Positions 34,259 through 43,866 are shown, counted from the first letter of the stretch. The stretch is 64,000 bases of DNA from Caldilineaceae bacterium (GCA_020846635.1 JADLDO010000023.1:1-64000); one strand, 5' to 3'. Numbers and translations are program-made. Notes: generated by a model from the letters alone, not told the origin.

Positions 34259-35248
34259 ATGGCAGAAAAACAGGCAGGAGAGCTAGGCAAGTTCGAAAGG
34301 TATCTTGTCGAGGAGTTTTACGACGACTATCGAGAAGGTTCGATTTCACGGCGCACCTTTATCCGGCGTGTCGCCTTTATCACCGGAAGCATGGCCGCGG
34401 CAAGCACAGCCATGCTGGCTGTGGGCTGCCAACCGATTGAGGTGCCGGCAGCGACCGATCCCATGCCCGAAGCGGAGGAGACGCCGACGGCCCAATCAGA
34501 AGCCGAGGCTGAAGCCGGCGCGGTGCCTGGGGCGCAAAGCCCTCTCTCTGTGCCCGAAGGGGATCCGGAATTAACAACAGAGGATGTCACCTTCACGAGC
34601 CAAGATGCTGAGATTACGGCCTATCTGGCGCGTCCTGTGGCAGAGGGAACCTATCCCGCGGTGATGGTCTGCCATGAGAATCGCGGGTTGACGCCCCATA
34701 TTCGCGATGTCGCACGCCGTTTTGCCAAGCAGGGCTATGTGGCAATCGCCCCGGATCTGCTAGCACGCGAAGGGGGAACTGACACATTGGAGCGTGACGC
34801 AGTGCCGGGACTTTTGACCGATGCCGGAGTTGAGCGCCATGTGGCAGACTTTGCGGCGGCTTTTGCGTATTTGCAAGCACAGGAGTTTGTCGAGGCGGAG
34901 CGCATCGGCATGAACGGCTACTGTTTTGGCGGGGGCATCACCTGGCAATGTGCCACGCAACTGCCTCTAAAAGCCGCGGCACCCTTCTATGGGCCTGCGC
35001 CTGATCTCGACCAGGTTCCCAACATTCAGGCCGCGGTACTGGGCGTCTATGCCGAGCAGGATGAGCGCATCAATGCCGGAATTCCAGACCTGGAGGCGGC
35101 GCTGGATGCGGCTGGAGTCACCTACGAAATCAAGATCTACCCTGGCGTTAACCATGCCTTCCACAATGATACGGGCGAACGTTATGTGGAAGAACAGGCC
35201 ACACAAGCCTGGAACGATATGCTTGCCTGGTTTGAGCAGTATATCTAA
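34259..35248 (+). CDS. Dienelactone hydrolase family protein, Tat-exported lipoprotein
   Basis: 329-residue alpha/beta hydrolase placed outside the cytoplasmic membrane. The N-terminus holds a twin-arginine motif SRRTF (Arg31-Arg32) and a lipoprotein Cys at position 57 (AVGC), followed by an acidic linker. The catalytic triad of the family is visible: nucleophile Cys222 in GYCFGGG, Asp268 in EQDERI and His299 in GVNHAFHND. Family members hydrolyse dienelactones or carboxylic esters. AAGGGGAG precedes the ATG. It is followed two bases later by the convergent HAD gene, so the two genes meet tail to tail with no room for a terminator. Confidence 0.9.
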   Translation: MAEKQAGELGKFERYLVEEFYDDYREGSISRRTFIRRVAFITGSMAAASTAMLAVGCQPIEVPAATDPMPEAEETPTAQSEAEAEAGAVPGAQSPLSVPEGDPELTTEDVTFTSQDAEITAYLARPVAEGTYPAVMVCHENRGLTPHIRDVARRFAKQGYVAIAPDLLAREGGTDTLERDAVPGLLTDAGVERHVADFAAAFAYLQAQEFVEAERIGMNGYCFGGGITWQCATQLPLKAAAPFYGPAPDLDQVPNIQAAVLGVYAEQDERINAGIPDLEAALDAAGVTYEIKIYPGVNHAFHNDTGERYVEEQATQAWNDMLAWFEQYI

Positions 35249-35249
35249 C

Positions 35250-36041
35250 TTATCCTGGCACCTGAATCTCTCCCACGGACTGCAAGACCACATCGGCGTG
35301 GGGCGCGAGAACTGCGGCGTCCATCATGCCCGTGAGCACTGCCACGCATAGCCCCACGCCCGCGCGTTGGCCCATGAGCATGTCGGTGGTGGAATCGCCC
35401 ACCATCACCGTATGCGCCAGGTCTACGCCCGTTGTCTCGCAGGCTGCCCAGATCGATTCCGGCGCGGGTTTGTAGGGATAGGGATCATCGGCACAAGCAA
35501 TAAACGCAACGGGATCGAGCACACCCAGCCACTCCAGCGCGGTGAGGGTGGGCGCGCGATCATCGCTGGTGATCACCGCAATCTGAACACCTGCCGCGGT
35601 CAATGCTTCAAAGAGCGCAGGAAGCGCCGCGGTCGGGCGCACCAACTCGCGCGTCAAGGGGGCGTTCATCACCGGCGCAAAGGCGCGTTCCACCTGCAAC
35701 TCTGCATCCAGCCAACCCCAACCATGACGATAGAGCACGCCCGCTGCCAATGTATAGATCGTTGGCAGGGGCGCGGTCACGACGGGGCTTTGGGGGTCAA
35801 AGCGGCGCGCCGTGGGATCATAGCCCAACATGGCATAGAGATCGGCGCGCAGTTGGTCTTTATTGGGAACCTCATTTTGGGCGATTGCTACGGGAGCCTC
35901 AATCGTCGCCGTCATCAGGGCTTCTACTGCCCCAATGGTGTAGTGCGCCCAGAGGGCGGCAAAGTCGATCAGCGTGCCATCCTTGTCAAAGATGACCAGG
36001 CCCGCGTCAAAAACATCATCTCCAAAGCGCAATTCGGCCAT
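35250..36041 (-). CDS. HAD-superfamily phosphatase
   Basis: 263-residue cytoplasmic hydrolase. Motif I is FDKDGTLID with nucleophile Asp19 and Asp21; an alpha-helical cap follows (about 30-150); motif II is VITSDD; motif III and IV are YKPAPESIW and GDSTTDMLMG. This arrangement fits phosphoglycolate phosphatase-like or nucleotidase-like HADs. Its ATG shares a TAATG junction with the PHP-domain gene upstream, so the two are translationally coupled. Substrate unknown. Confidence 0.9.
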   Translation of the reverse strand: MAELRFGDDVFDAGLVIFDKDGTLIDFAALWAHYTIGAVEALMTATIEAPVAIAQNEVPNKDQLRADLYAMLGYDPTARRFDPQSPVVTAPLPTIYTLAAGVLYRHGWGWLDAELQVERAFAPVMNAPLTRELVRPTAALPALFEALTAAGVQIAVITSDDRAPTLTALEWLGVLDPVAFIACADDPYPYKPAPESIWAACETTGVDLAHTVMVGDSTTDMLMGQRAGVGLCVAVLTGMMDAAVLAPHADVVLQSVGEIQVPG

Positions 36042-37138
36042 TAGGACCTCAGGCTGGGGATGGTTACGTCCACAAAATCACCATAGGTATTAAGGGTGGG
36101 TGTGGGGACTGGGCCGGCAAAGATGGGATTGGTGATCGCCAGCATCAGGCCATTGCCATCCAACACATCAAGCCGGAACCAGGCGGGTGTAGATGGGTCA
36201 AGCTCAACGGTGGCGTAGAGTGTAGCAGCGTCACCATAGAGCAGCGCCTCTGCCAGAATTTTGCCATTGTGGAGCAGGCGCGCTGTGCCGCTGCGTCCGA
36301 GGGGCGCAATTGTGCCGGTTAGCTCGATGCTGCCGGTTTGTGTCCCCAAGTCTGCGCCGATGGGGTAGTCGGCTCCATTGTGATGGGCGTTAAATTCGAC
36401 ACGCGCGCCCATGCTTACGTAGACTTGGCGACGGCGCAGCCCCTCCAAAATCGCCGCGCCCGAAAGCTCATTGGCATAGACATAGGTGCGCGGTGTGCCC
36501 AGCCGGTCGGGGGGCTTGATCGTGCCAGGCTTGTTCACCGGACGGTGATAGTCGCTGCCGCCGATGGCAGTAATGCGATGGCCTGCATTGAGCCAGCGCG
36601 TCCACATCTCCACTGCCAGCGGATTCCCCACGCGGTTGTCGGGCCAGCTCGGATCGTTCCAAATCTCCAAACAGTGAATATCGCGCAGATCCGTCTCTGC
36701 CATCAGCCATGCCCACGGTGGCAGCAGTGGGTGGTTGATCGAGTTGAGCATGCCTGCCGCGGCACTTTGCGCCAACAGCGCATCAGGGTCGATGTCTGCT
36801 TCAACGTGGTTAATAACGATCGGCCCTTGCGTAACGGGCTGCTGCCAGGGCGCGGGTTGGGTCAAGCCAAAGACATTGTAATGACCGGCGGAGTAGGTCA
36901 CCTCCACGCCAGGAATGATACAAAGATCGGCCGTTGTGCCAAAGTGGGGATAGGCGCCGAGGCTGTTGTGGTCGGTGATGGCAAGAAAATCCATCCCCTC
37001 GCGGCGTGCCAGTGCCGCCAATTCTGGGGGGGTGAGCGCACCATCGGAGTGGTGGGTGTGCGCGTGAAAATCGCCGCCATACCAGCCAGGATTTGGGTTG
37101 ACGACATGGGCTAGATCAAGAGCAAACGTGTTTGGCAT
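36041..37138 (-). CDS. PHP-domain metallohydrolase (CehA/McbA-like)
   Basis: About 365 residues. The PHP metal site is clear near the N-terminus: GGDFHAHTHHSDG, AALARREGMDFLAITDHNS, and later HPLLPPWAW and GGSDYHRP with further His/Asp ligands. A beta-rich C-terminal region (from about residue 250) completes the CehA/McbA type, whose members cleave esters or phosphates. ATG 37138 starts the family-like sequence; a longer frame to 37246 would add a basic leader of no known type. Cytoplasmic, coupled to the downstream HAD phosphatase, which suggests sequential action on one phosphorylated compound. Confidence 0.85.
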   Translation of the reverse strand: MPNTFALDLAHVVNPNPGWYGGDFHAHTHHSDGALTPPELAALARREGMDFLAITDHNSLGAYPHFGTTADLCIIPGVEVTYSAGHYNVFGLTQPAPWQQPVTQGPIVINHVEADIDPDALLAQSAAAGMLNSINHPLLPPWAWLMAETDLRDIHCLEIWNDPSWPDNRVGNPLAVEMWTRWLNAGHRITAIGGSDYHRPVNKPGTIKPPDRLGTPRTYVYANELSGAAILEGLRRRQVYVSMGARVEFNAHHNGADYPIGADLGTQTGSIELTGTIAPLGRSGTARLLHNGKILAEALLYGDAATLYATVELDPSTPAWFRLDVLDGNGLMLAITNPIFAGPVPTPTLNTYGDFVDVTIPSLRS

Positions 37139-37475
37139 CGCTGGTTCTTTCTGTGTGGTTTTGGTCTGTCGCAAGCGTACCACCGGGCGCAAAGCATGGC
37201 AAAGCGCCGGGGGTACGCTTGCCTTTGTAGGCAAATGGACTGTCAATCATCGACAAGACGTACTGTTTTGTTGGAACATATGCCGGTATGGTGGGGTTTT
37301 AGGGAGAATGGTGTCTGATCTTTCGCCACCAGGCTCATGGCAAACCTTGATCACCGAGATTTTCACCCGTGGCGTGGAAGATAGCTTGCGGTAATCTTTT
37401 GCGCGTATGGCTTACAACTAAAAAGCAGCACCAGACAGACAGCAACGCAAAGCGTTAGAGAAAGGAATCTTTGGT

Positions 37476-39104
37476 ATGTTGCGAAACAGTAGAGCCGTCA
37501 TGGCAATGGTGGCACTGGGCGCGCTGATGCTATTGAGCGCGTGTAACTTTACGATCCAGCCCGAAGCAGAGAGAAGCGAAGCTACGCCGGCCCCTCAGGC
37601 AGAGAGTGGCAGCAGCGAGGCAAGAGCCATCGCGGAGTTTGTTTTGCCGGATGGCACAAGTTGTCTCTTTGCCGGAACAGGTGTGACGGTGGCGTTTGAC
37701 GACAAGCGTGTCAACTACACCTGTGAGCCGATCAATGCCACAGAAGGCACAACCACAACCTATGGCATCCTTGATGACCCCGTGGTGGCAGGCCCAACCG
37801 AGTATGCTGTAGATCTGGCGACCATCGGCCAAACGGAGGGTGGCTTCGAACTGCACGCGTCGGAGGTGATTAGCTTCACGGCATGGGAGGTTGTGCTGGC
37901 GGATGGGCGCGTTTGTCTCCATGCCGGTTTTGGGGCAACGATGGGCTTTGAGGGGCAGCGTCTCAATTATACCTGTGATAAAGGGGAGAGCAGCGCCGAC
38001 GAGGTTGGCCTGATGGGTGAGTTGGTCAACCAGGGCGACGGCGTATGGATGGCCCAAATTGATGAGATCGACAGCGATACCAGCGGCTTTACCCAGTTGA
38101 GCAGTACCCAAGTCGCGGTCGCAAGAGTCAGCGGTATGGAGGTGACGCCCGGCGCTGCGAGCGAGGCTGCGCCGGAGACGACGGATATGAGCAGCGAACT
38201 GATTGGGACCACCTGGCAGTGGGTGCAAACTGTCTATGGGGATGACAGCGTTGTGGCTGCCGCCGATCCAGGTCGCTATACGCTGCTCTTTGATGAAACA
38301 GGCCAGGTGGCGGTGCGTCTCGATTGTAATGGCGGCGGTGGTCAATATACCGTAGAAGGGTCAAGCCTGCTCTTTGGCGCGCTTGTTTCTACCCTGATGG
38401 CCTGCCCGGAAGATTCGCAAGCAACGGTCTTTGCAAAGGATTTGGCCGAGGTCTATAGCTATGTGATCGAGGGTGGACATCTCTATCTGTCGCTAAAACT
38501 GGACACCGGCACCATGGAATTTGTCCCGGCTGAGGAGGGTGCAGGCGCACCCACTGTGGAAGCGACTGAGGAACCCACCGAGGAAGCAACGATGGAACCG
38601 ACCGCGGAGGCTACTGCTGAAGCGACTGAAGAAGCAACGATGGAACCTACCGAGGAAGCAACCGCAGAACCTACTGAAGAAGCCACCGAAGAAGCAACCG
38701 AGGAGCCAACCGCAGAAGCCACTGAAGAACCGGCTGAGGAAGCATCTGCAGGCGCAGGCAGCGGCGAATTAGTCGGCACAAGTTGGCAGTGGGTGCAGAG
38801 CGTCTATGAGGGCGACATGGCGGTGATCGCCAACGACCCCACTCGTTATACGATTACCTTCAATGATGATGGTTCAGTGCAAGCGCAAATCGACTGTAAC
38901 AGCGGTCGTGGGACCTATACGGTGGACGGCTCTAACCTGACTTTTGGGGCCATCACATCGACCCGCATGGCCTGTCCCAGTGATTCTCAAGATGGGGTCT
39001 TTGCGGCAGATCTAGCTGCGGTGACTTCGTATCTATTCGCTGATGGCAACCTTCACCTGACAACGTCAACCGATGGCGTCATGGAGTTTGCCCCAGCAGA
39101 GTAG
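37476..39104 (+). CDS. Lipoprotein with two META domains and an acidic Thr/Glu repeat linker
   Basis: 542 residues. A lipoprotein signal ends at Cys23 (LMLLSAC). Residues ~50-210 hold two repeats beginning FVLPDG / VVLADG with paired Cys (SCLFAGTGVTVAFDDKRVNYTC and VCLHAGFGATMGFEGQRLNYTC). Two META (HslJ-like) domains follow, at ~240-350 and ~425-540, each starting IGTTWQWVQ / VGTSWQWVQ and containing an MACPxDSQ motif. They are joined by a roughly 60-residue linker of EEATEEPT-like repeats encoded by about 38560-38745. META domains are linked to stress and outer-surface roles. A hairpin terminator lies 36 bases after the stop. Function unknown. Confidence 0.85.
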   Translation: MLRNSRAVMAMVALGALMLLSACNFTIQPEAERSEATPAPQAESGSSEARAIAEFVLPDGTSCLFAGTGVTVAFDDKRVNYTCEPINATEGTTTTYGILDDPVVAGPTEYAVDLATIGQTEGGFELHASEVISFTAWEVVLADGRVCLHAGFGATMGFEGQRLNYTCDKGESSADEVGLMGELVNQGDGVWMAQIDEIDSDTSGFTQLSSTQVAVARVSGMEVTPGAASEAAPETTDMSSELIGTTWQWVQTVYGDDSVVAAADPGRYTLLFDETGQVAVRLDCNGGGGQYTVEGSSLLFGALVSTLMACPEDSQATVFAKDLAEVYSYVIEGGHLYLSLKLDTGTMEFVPAEEGAGAPTVEATEEPTEEATMEPTAEATAEATEEATMEPTEEATAEPTEEATEEATEEPTAEATEEPAEEASAGAGSGELVGTSWQWVQSVYEGDMAVIANDPTRYTITFNDDGSVQAQIDCNSGRGTYTVDGSNLTFGAITSTRMACPSDSQDGVFAADLAAVTSYLFADGNLHLTTSTDGVMEFAPAE

Positions 39105-39139
39105 ACAAACTCGCAAGGCACAAGAATATATCGTACACC

Positions 39140-39180
39140 ACCCTCTCGGAAGCTCTAAAGCCTCCGAGAGGGTTTTCTTT
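39140..39180 (+). terminator. Hairpin terminator with T-run after the META lipoprotein
   Basis: ACCCTCTCGGA pairs with TCCGAGAGGGT over 11 bp, with an inner GCT/AGC after a mismatch, then TTTTCTTT. It is a classical intrinsic terminator of the same design as those at 30573, 49452 and 60538. Confidence 0.85.
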
Positions 39181-39276
39181 GTCATGGTTTTCTTAGGGCT
39201 GTTCTCATAAGCTACCCCCGAAGAATGACATCAAATTATCTTGCAATATCACCAAGATTTGATTTCGGCATACGCC

Positions 39277-40290
39277 TCAAAAGTGGCCCTGGGTCAAATA
39301 GGTGCCCACTGCGCGTATGCCGGCTAGAATGAGCGGCACCAGGACAGAAATAAAGAGAGTGCGTAACATCTCCGTGTCATAGGGCCAAGTTCGGGTCTGC
39401 TTGAGCCGCTGCTCCAGCGTGAGCAAGACGGGCACCTCATTCACCACCGATTGAGTATCCGCCCCTTCTGCTACCCGAGCTTCTAGCTTACGCATGGTTT
39501 GACCAATCAAGCGCTGGATACCAGCAAGTTCCTGCAGCTTCGCGTGTCGTAATATCCTATGAGTCGGCCACATGACGGTGAAAAAGATTGAAACCGTCGC
39601 AAGCAGGAGAACCGAGTAGATGACCAGGTCTTGCCATGTCCAGAACACCGTCCGCCCATAGATAAAGAGCAAGCTTAGGGTGATCGCGCCGACAAAAATC
39701 ATCGCTAAGACGAGACCCTGGCGACCAACTGGCTCAAAGGGTGTAATGTCAAAAGGATCTTCATGCAGGATATGGTGATGGAGGAGGGCCGTCAAGCGAG
39801 CGCTGCCCAGGGCGGCATAGATCAACCAGGCGAGCGCGCCACACGCGATCAGGATCGTCGCTATCCAGTAATCTACAGTCCAATAGCGCAGGTCGGGGAT
39901 CGGCTGAGAAATGAGCAGCAGCAACCCAGCCAAGAGACCCGCGCCAAATGCGCCCCACTCGCCCCACGAGCTGCGCCACCAACCCCTGTATGCCAAAGCC
40001 TCGTCGCTGTTTAGCTCGATCTTTATCAAGGGCTGTAAGCTCTTGATAACCTCCTTCTCCGCCCAGCGGATCCACGGTGCGACCGCGATCATATAAAGCA
40101 GAGCCACAGTCGGGAAGTAAGCAGTACGCCAAGTATCCCGGTTGAGGAGGGTGGCCCTGATGCCTTCTAAATCGGCTAGGCCAAAGGGCAGAGCCAGCAG
40201 CAAAAGCGTGAGTAAGACTTTTCGCCACAGCGGCATCAACTGCACAGCGCGCATCAGGCGCTCAAAGCGGGTTGGCTCAAATGTAGCCAC
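39277..40290 (-). CDS. Multi-pass membrane protein of unknown function
   Basis: 337 residues with about seven hydrophobic segments (near 24-42, 57-73, 112-131, 143-164, 194-213, 219-242 and 313-333) and one large cytoplasmic-looking stretch around 245-310 rich in charged residues (LAGIQRLIGQTMRKLEARV). I do not recognise the family. The start is GTG at 40290, only about 14 bases after the -10 of a promoter made of two perfect 15-bp repeats, so the message may be nearly leaderless. It is convergent with the META lipoprotein gene. Confidence 0.6.
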   Translation of the reverse strand: MATFEPTRFERLMRAVQLMPLWRKVLLTLLLLALPFGLADLEGIRATLLNRDTWRTAYFPTVALLYMIAVAPWIRWAEKEVIKSLQPLIKIELNSDEALAYRGWWRSSWGEWGAFGAGLLAGLLLLISQPIPDLRYWTVDYWIATILIACGALAWLIYAALGSARLTALLHHHILHEDPFDITPFEPVGRQGLVLAMIFVGAITLSLLFIYGRTVFWTWQDLVIYSVLLLATVSIFFTVMWPTHRILRHAKLQELAGIQRLIGQTMRKLEARVAEGADTQSVVNEVPVLLTLEQRLKQTRTWPYDTEMLRTLFISVLVPLILAGIRAVGTYLTQGHF

Positions 40291-40303
40291 GTTCTAAGGC
40301 CAA

Positions 40304-40333
40304 TGTATAGACATCAATTGTATAGACATCAAT
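40304..40333 (-). promoter_or_regulatory. Perfect 15-bp tandem repeat forming a promoter
   Basis: Two adjacent identical copies of TGTATAGACATCAAT. Read on the minus strand they give TTGATG, exactly 17 bases, then TATACA, a good -35/-10 pair for the membrane-protein gene at 40290. Duplication of the unit appears to have created the spacing. Confidence 0.6.
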
Positions 40334-41081
40334 GGGATAACGTATGTATGGCAGCGGGGCGGCCCCTGCCTTCATCGGCCAGGCGATGGGGATCCGAATC
40401 CGGCATCCGCCAGGCAACGACGAGCAGCCAGATCATCCACACCACGTCCAAAACCTCGGCCAGCACAATTGTATTTGACATCAGTGGCGAGAATCCCTCG
40501 GCGCCGACCACCCAGCCCTGCGCCAAATAGGTGAGGCCGGCCAGCCCCATCAGGAAGGCCACCGGTCGCGGGATCCAAGCCGTCCGCACCACTGCGACTG
40601 CAAACAGGAGCACAGCGAGGCCCAGTGTGAAGGCCTGGTAGCTTCTCATTCCCCACTCGATCCAACGGACTACCTCGGCGCTCGCGAAGCGTGCCGCCTT
40701 CTCGGCCTCCGGGGCGTTCACCCACGCGGCATCGGCCAACTTGTTGGCGACCCCGTCCACTGCCTGGAGAGCACCGTACAGTGCCAGCGCGGCTATCGCC
40801 GCCGCAGCACCGAATCGAGCGGTCCATCTCGCCGTTCCATCCTGAATGTCGAGAGCGAAGAAGAGGGCGAGCAGCCCGGCGAGCAAAATCGCCATGGCCG
40901 CGAATTGGCCGAGGTGATCGACTGTCCAGCTCTCGCTGACAGCGTATGCGGCGAAAATGGCGGGATGGTCATTTGCGGCCCCACCGGTATGGAACAGGGT
41001 GATCACGATGTACAGGAGTTGGCCCACAAGCAGCAGCGTGGCGGACAGGCGTAGCGACTGGCGGAGAGTATCGTTGTTCAA
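40329..41081 (-). CDS. Integral membrane protein, DUF4386-like
   Basis: About 250 residues with six membrane segments (SATLLLVGQLLYIVITLF, FAAMAILLAGLLALFFAL, a GAAAAIAALALYGALQ helix, FTLGLAVLLFAVAVV, FLMGLAGLTYLAQGWV and EVLDVVWMIWLLVVAW), the layout of DUF4386 proteins. The start is TTG 41081: AAGGAG lies seven bases before it, and starting there puts the first helix near the N-terminus; the upstream in-frame start at 41153 would add a cysteine-rich tail without a ribosome binding site. Function unknown. Confidence 0.7.
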   Translation of the reverse strand: MNNDTLRQSLRLSATLLLVGQLLYIVITLFHTGGAANDHPAIFAAYAVSESWTVDHLGQFAAMAILLAGLLALFFALDIQDGTARWTARFGAAAAIAALALYGALQAVDGVANKLADAAWVNAPEAEKAARFASAEVVRWIEWGMRSYQAFTLGLAVLLFAVAVVRTAWIPRPVAFLMGLAGLTYLAQGWVVGAEGFSPLMSNTIVLAEVLDVVWMIWLLVVAWRMPDSDPHRLADEGRGRPAAIHTLSH

Positions 41082-41266
41082 GATTATGCTCCTTGTCTGA
41101 TTGACCGAGCGACACCGGCGTGCATCAAACGAGCATGCCGGGAAAGGCCGCACTCGATCTACATCAATTCGCTTCGTTTGTCATTCTATCCTTGTAGATT
41201 TGAATATCAAAACAAGGGAGCGGAAATCAGGATTGTCTTAGTCGAAATTCTTGGGGCGCCACTTGT

Positions 41267-42253
41267 TCACGCCCGCCGCATGGCGCGCATAGGGTCTTGT
41301 TGGCGGGCGCCGAAGCCGTGTGCCTGGTATTCGTCCCAGGTTTCGACAAGGCCATCGTGCCAGGAGAGGGGACGCCAACTCAGTTCATGGCGGGCCTTTT
41401 CGCTGCTGTAATGCCAATCATGCCCCGCCAGCTCCAGAAGATCGGCGGGTAGGCCACTGGTCATCTTGGCCCAAAAGAGAGGCATATTGCGCGTGGGTGC
41501 GGGTTTGCCCATCACTTCGGAGACGGTTTGCCACAATTCGGCCCAGGTAGGGGTGTCACCGATCAAGAGGTAGCCCTCCCCTGTGCGCCCCCGTTCGTGG
41601 ATCAGCGAAATGCCCTGTACTGTATCTTTGAAGTAGGAGACAGGAAGGTGGTTGTGAGCTTTGCCGGGGATGATGGCGGGCTTGCCGGTTGCCAGCCGCA
41701 GCAGCGTATGTTCGGCGAGTCCGCCATTGCCTGGTGCGCGCAGAAAACCATACCCTGTTCCTACATAGGCCAGCTTCACCGGGATGCCTTTGGCCGCATA
41801 CTCATGTGCGATCTCATTGGCTGCCTGCTGCGTCTTGACCCAGGTAAGGTTGAGCCCCCCCGCACTCTCGTACTCCTCGCCAACGGCTTCTTCGCTGCGC
41901 GTGGGGCCTAAGACCGCTGCGCTGCTGACCTGCACCACACTGGTGACATGCAGGTCTTGTGCCGCTTGGAGGACGTTGCGCGTTCCCTCGCGCTGCATGC
42001 GCCAGAGGGTAGCCTCGTTGACTGAATCGGGTGGCTCGGTCAGGTGGCAGACATGGTCACAGCCGGTGATCCCCTTACGCACTGCGACCGCATCGGTAAT
42101 TTCACCGCGGATGAAGGCGACACTTGGCAGTTCTAGCCCCGACCGGTTGCTTTCGGGTTGCACCAATAGACGCACTGCCTCGCCCTGGCGCACCATTTCT
42201 CGCACCAAAACCCGGCCTAACGCTGTTGTTGCGCCCGTGATGAAGGTGGTCAT
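41267..42253 (-). CDS. NAD(P)-dependent epimerase/dehydratase (extended SDR)
   Basis: 328-residue cytoplasmic short-chain dehydrogenase of the extended type. It opens with TFITGATTALGRVLV, a glycine-rich cofactor loop slightly changed from TGxxGxxG, then VCHLTEPPDSVNE, VVQVSSAAVLGP and a substrate region with AYVGTGYGF. The usual YxxxK motif is not obvious; the WVKTQQAANEIAHEYA stretch takes its place, so catalysis may be altered. ATG 42253 is supported by GGGGGAGGGG just upstream; a longer frame to 42379 is not. Next to a transporter and no pathway partners, so the substrate is unknown. Confidence 0.8.
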   Translation of the reverse strand: MTTFITGATTALGRVLVREMVRQGEAVRLLVQPESNRSGLELPSVAFIRGEITDAVAVRKGITGCDHVCHLTEPPDSVNEATLWRMQREGTRNVLQAAQDLHVTSVVQVSSAAVLGPTRSEEAVGEEYESAGGLNLTWVKTQQAANEIAHEYAAKGIPVKLAYVGTGYGFLRAPGNGGLAEHTLLRLATGKPAIIPGKAHNHLPVSYFKDTVQGISLIHERGRTGEGYLLIGDTPTWAELWQTVSEVMGKPAPTRNMPLFWAKMTSGLPADLLELAGHDWHYSSEKARHELSWRPLSWHDGLVETWDEYQAHGFGARQQDPMRAMRRA

Positions 42254-42493
42254 CGCCCCTCCCCCATCAATTTTCTCCCCGTTTGCTGTTGAGCCAAGTT
42301 GCGCTAGGGCCGCTGGCTTGGTTTGCCTGCAAATTCCCACCGAGCGAGGCGCACCGTTCAATTTACACGAGTCGCGCACAGCGTGGAGCAGGTACTTCCA
42401 AGCTGTGCATTATAGACAGGACGTTGCGCGTAGGCAAATCGACCGGAGGCTGACCACAAGGGGGTGTGATCTGCGCGTGAAATTGTGGCGCGC

Positions 42494-43738
42494 TTATTCT
42501 TCCTGCGGGGTCGGATTGCCCACCAAGAGCGTCGCCACAACCGCCAGTGCCGCCAGCGCGGCGACTCCCACAATGACCGGCATATAGCTGCCAAAGGCGA
42601 CATAGAGCGCACCTGCACCCACTGGAGCCAGGGCGCGCGCCCCGGTGAGACAGGTCGCCACGACGCCGCTGATTTGCCCATAGGCTTTTGAGCCGTAATG
42701 TTCGGCAATCAGCGCAGGGCGCGCCAGCGTGGCCGCGCCTGTGCTTGCGCCAAAGAGGGTGACAAAGAGCAGCACCGCGCCAAAACCAGGCAAAAGCAGC
42801 GCCAGCACAGCCAGCCCTTGCAGCGCAAAGATCAGCGCCGTGAGCAGATAGTGCGCGAGCCGCCCATCGAGCGGTGTGATCGTGGCGCGGCCTACCACCT
42901 GCATAATCCCGATCAGCCCGGCGACTTGGGCCGCGGTGGCGGGCGTAACGCCGCGGGTGATCAGATAGGGAATCAAGTGAACTGAGATGGCGATGGTGCT
43001 GAAGGTCGTCAAGACAAAGGCAATGACCATCCACCAGAAGGCGCGGTCGCGCAGCGCCGCGTGCAACGTGCGGCTGCGTTCGGCAGGTCGCTGTGGCTTG
43101 CCCGCGTTCTCCGCCTCTGTCTCACCATCCACAACCAGGCCCAGATCGTGCGGATGGCGACGTAGGACGAAGGCATGGAGGGGAATGGTCACTGCGCCCA
43201 GCAGCAGCGCCAGCAGCATAATCGCGCTGCGCCAACCAAACTCCTGGCGCAACCAATCGGCCAGCGGCAGAAAGATGGTACTCGCCAAACCGGCGACAAA
43301 GGTGATCAGCGCCAGCGCGCTGGTTCGCCGCCTCACAAACCAAACCGCCACCACGGCAAAGGCAGGCTCATAGAGGGTCATCGCCATCATAATGCCAATA
43401 CCGGCCCAGACGAGGTAGAGCATGGAGAGGCTTTGCACCGCAGAGAGGGCAAAGAAGAGCGCGGTTGCCAGAATCGAACCGAGCGTCATGATGCCGCGCG
43501 CGCCATGTTGGTCAACCCACCGGCCTACCGGCAAGGCAATCAGGCCGGAGCAGAGCAGCGCCAGCGAAAACGCGCCGGTGATGGCTGTACGTGAGGCAGC
43601 AAGGTCATTCTCAAACGAGGTCAGGAAGACACTAAAGCTGTAGTAGAGCACGCCCCACGAAACGGTCTGTGTTGCCGCCAGCGTGGCTGCGATAATCCAA
43701 CCATAGTAAATCGACTTGCGGGGCCATGCGATATTCAT
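42494..43738 (-). CDS. Major facilitator superfamily transporter
   Basis: 414-residue inner-membrane transporter with about 12 helices in two halves separated by a charged loop near 195-215 (RRHPHDLGLVVDGETEAENAG). The loop between helices 2 and 3 carries GRWVDQHGARGIM, a variant of the GxxxDRxGRR signature. Monocarboxylate/oxalate:formate antiporter-type members look similar. No partner genes indicate the solute. It faces the subtilisin gene across a 267-base divergent region. Confidence 0.88.
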   Translation of the reverse strand: MNIAWPRKSIYYGWIIAATLAATQTVSWGVLYYSFSVFLTSFENDLAASRTAITGAFSLALLCSGLIALPVGRWVDQHGARGIMTLGSILATALFFALSAVQSLSMLYLVWAGIGIMMAMTLYEPAFAVVAVWFVRRRTSALALITFVAGLASTIFLPLADWLRQEFGWRSAIMLLALLLGAVTIPLHAFVLRRHPHDLGLVVDGETEAENAGKPQRPAERSRTLHAALRDRAFWWMVIAFVLTTFSTIAISVHLIPYLITRGVTPATAAQVAGLIGIMQVVGRATITPLDGRLAHYLLTALIFALQGLAVLALLLPGFGAVLLFVTLFGASTGAATLARPALIAEHYGSKAYGQISGVVATCLTGARALAPVGAGALYVAFGSYMPVIVGVAALAALAVVATLLVGNPTPQEE

Positions 43739-43866
43739 GTGCTAGTAGCTCCGAACCTCATTAATCGAGTTCTGTGTCCTTTGCCATTCGTGCCGCTCTC
43801 AGGCTCTCGCTTATATACCCAACATGCCTACGCAGCGGACGCTATGGATGTGTTATAGTGATGCTG

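Noticed and set aside
34039..34290. 83-codon minus-strand frame upstream of the dienelactone hydrolase gene
   Set aside because: No ribosome binding site; its start lies inside the hydrolase coding region; Trp-rich sequence of no known family. A gene remnant cannot be excluded.
38483..38779. Minus-strand Ser/Ala/Val repeat protein
   Set aside because: It is the mirror image of the acidic Thr/Glu linker of the META lipoprotein, which has a proper start, signal peptide and terminator.
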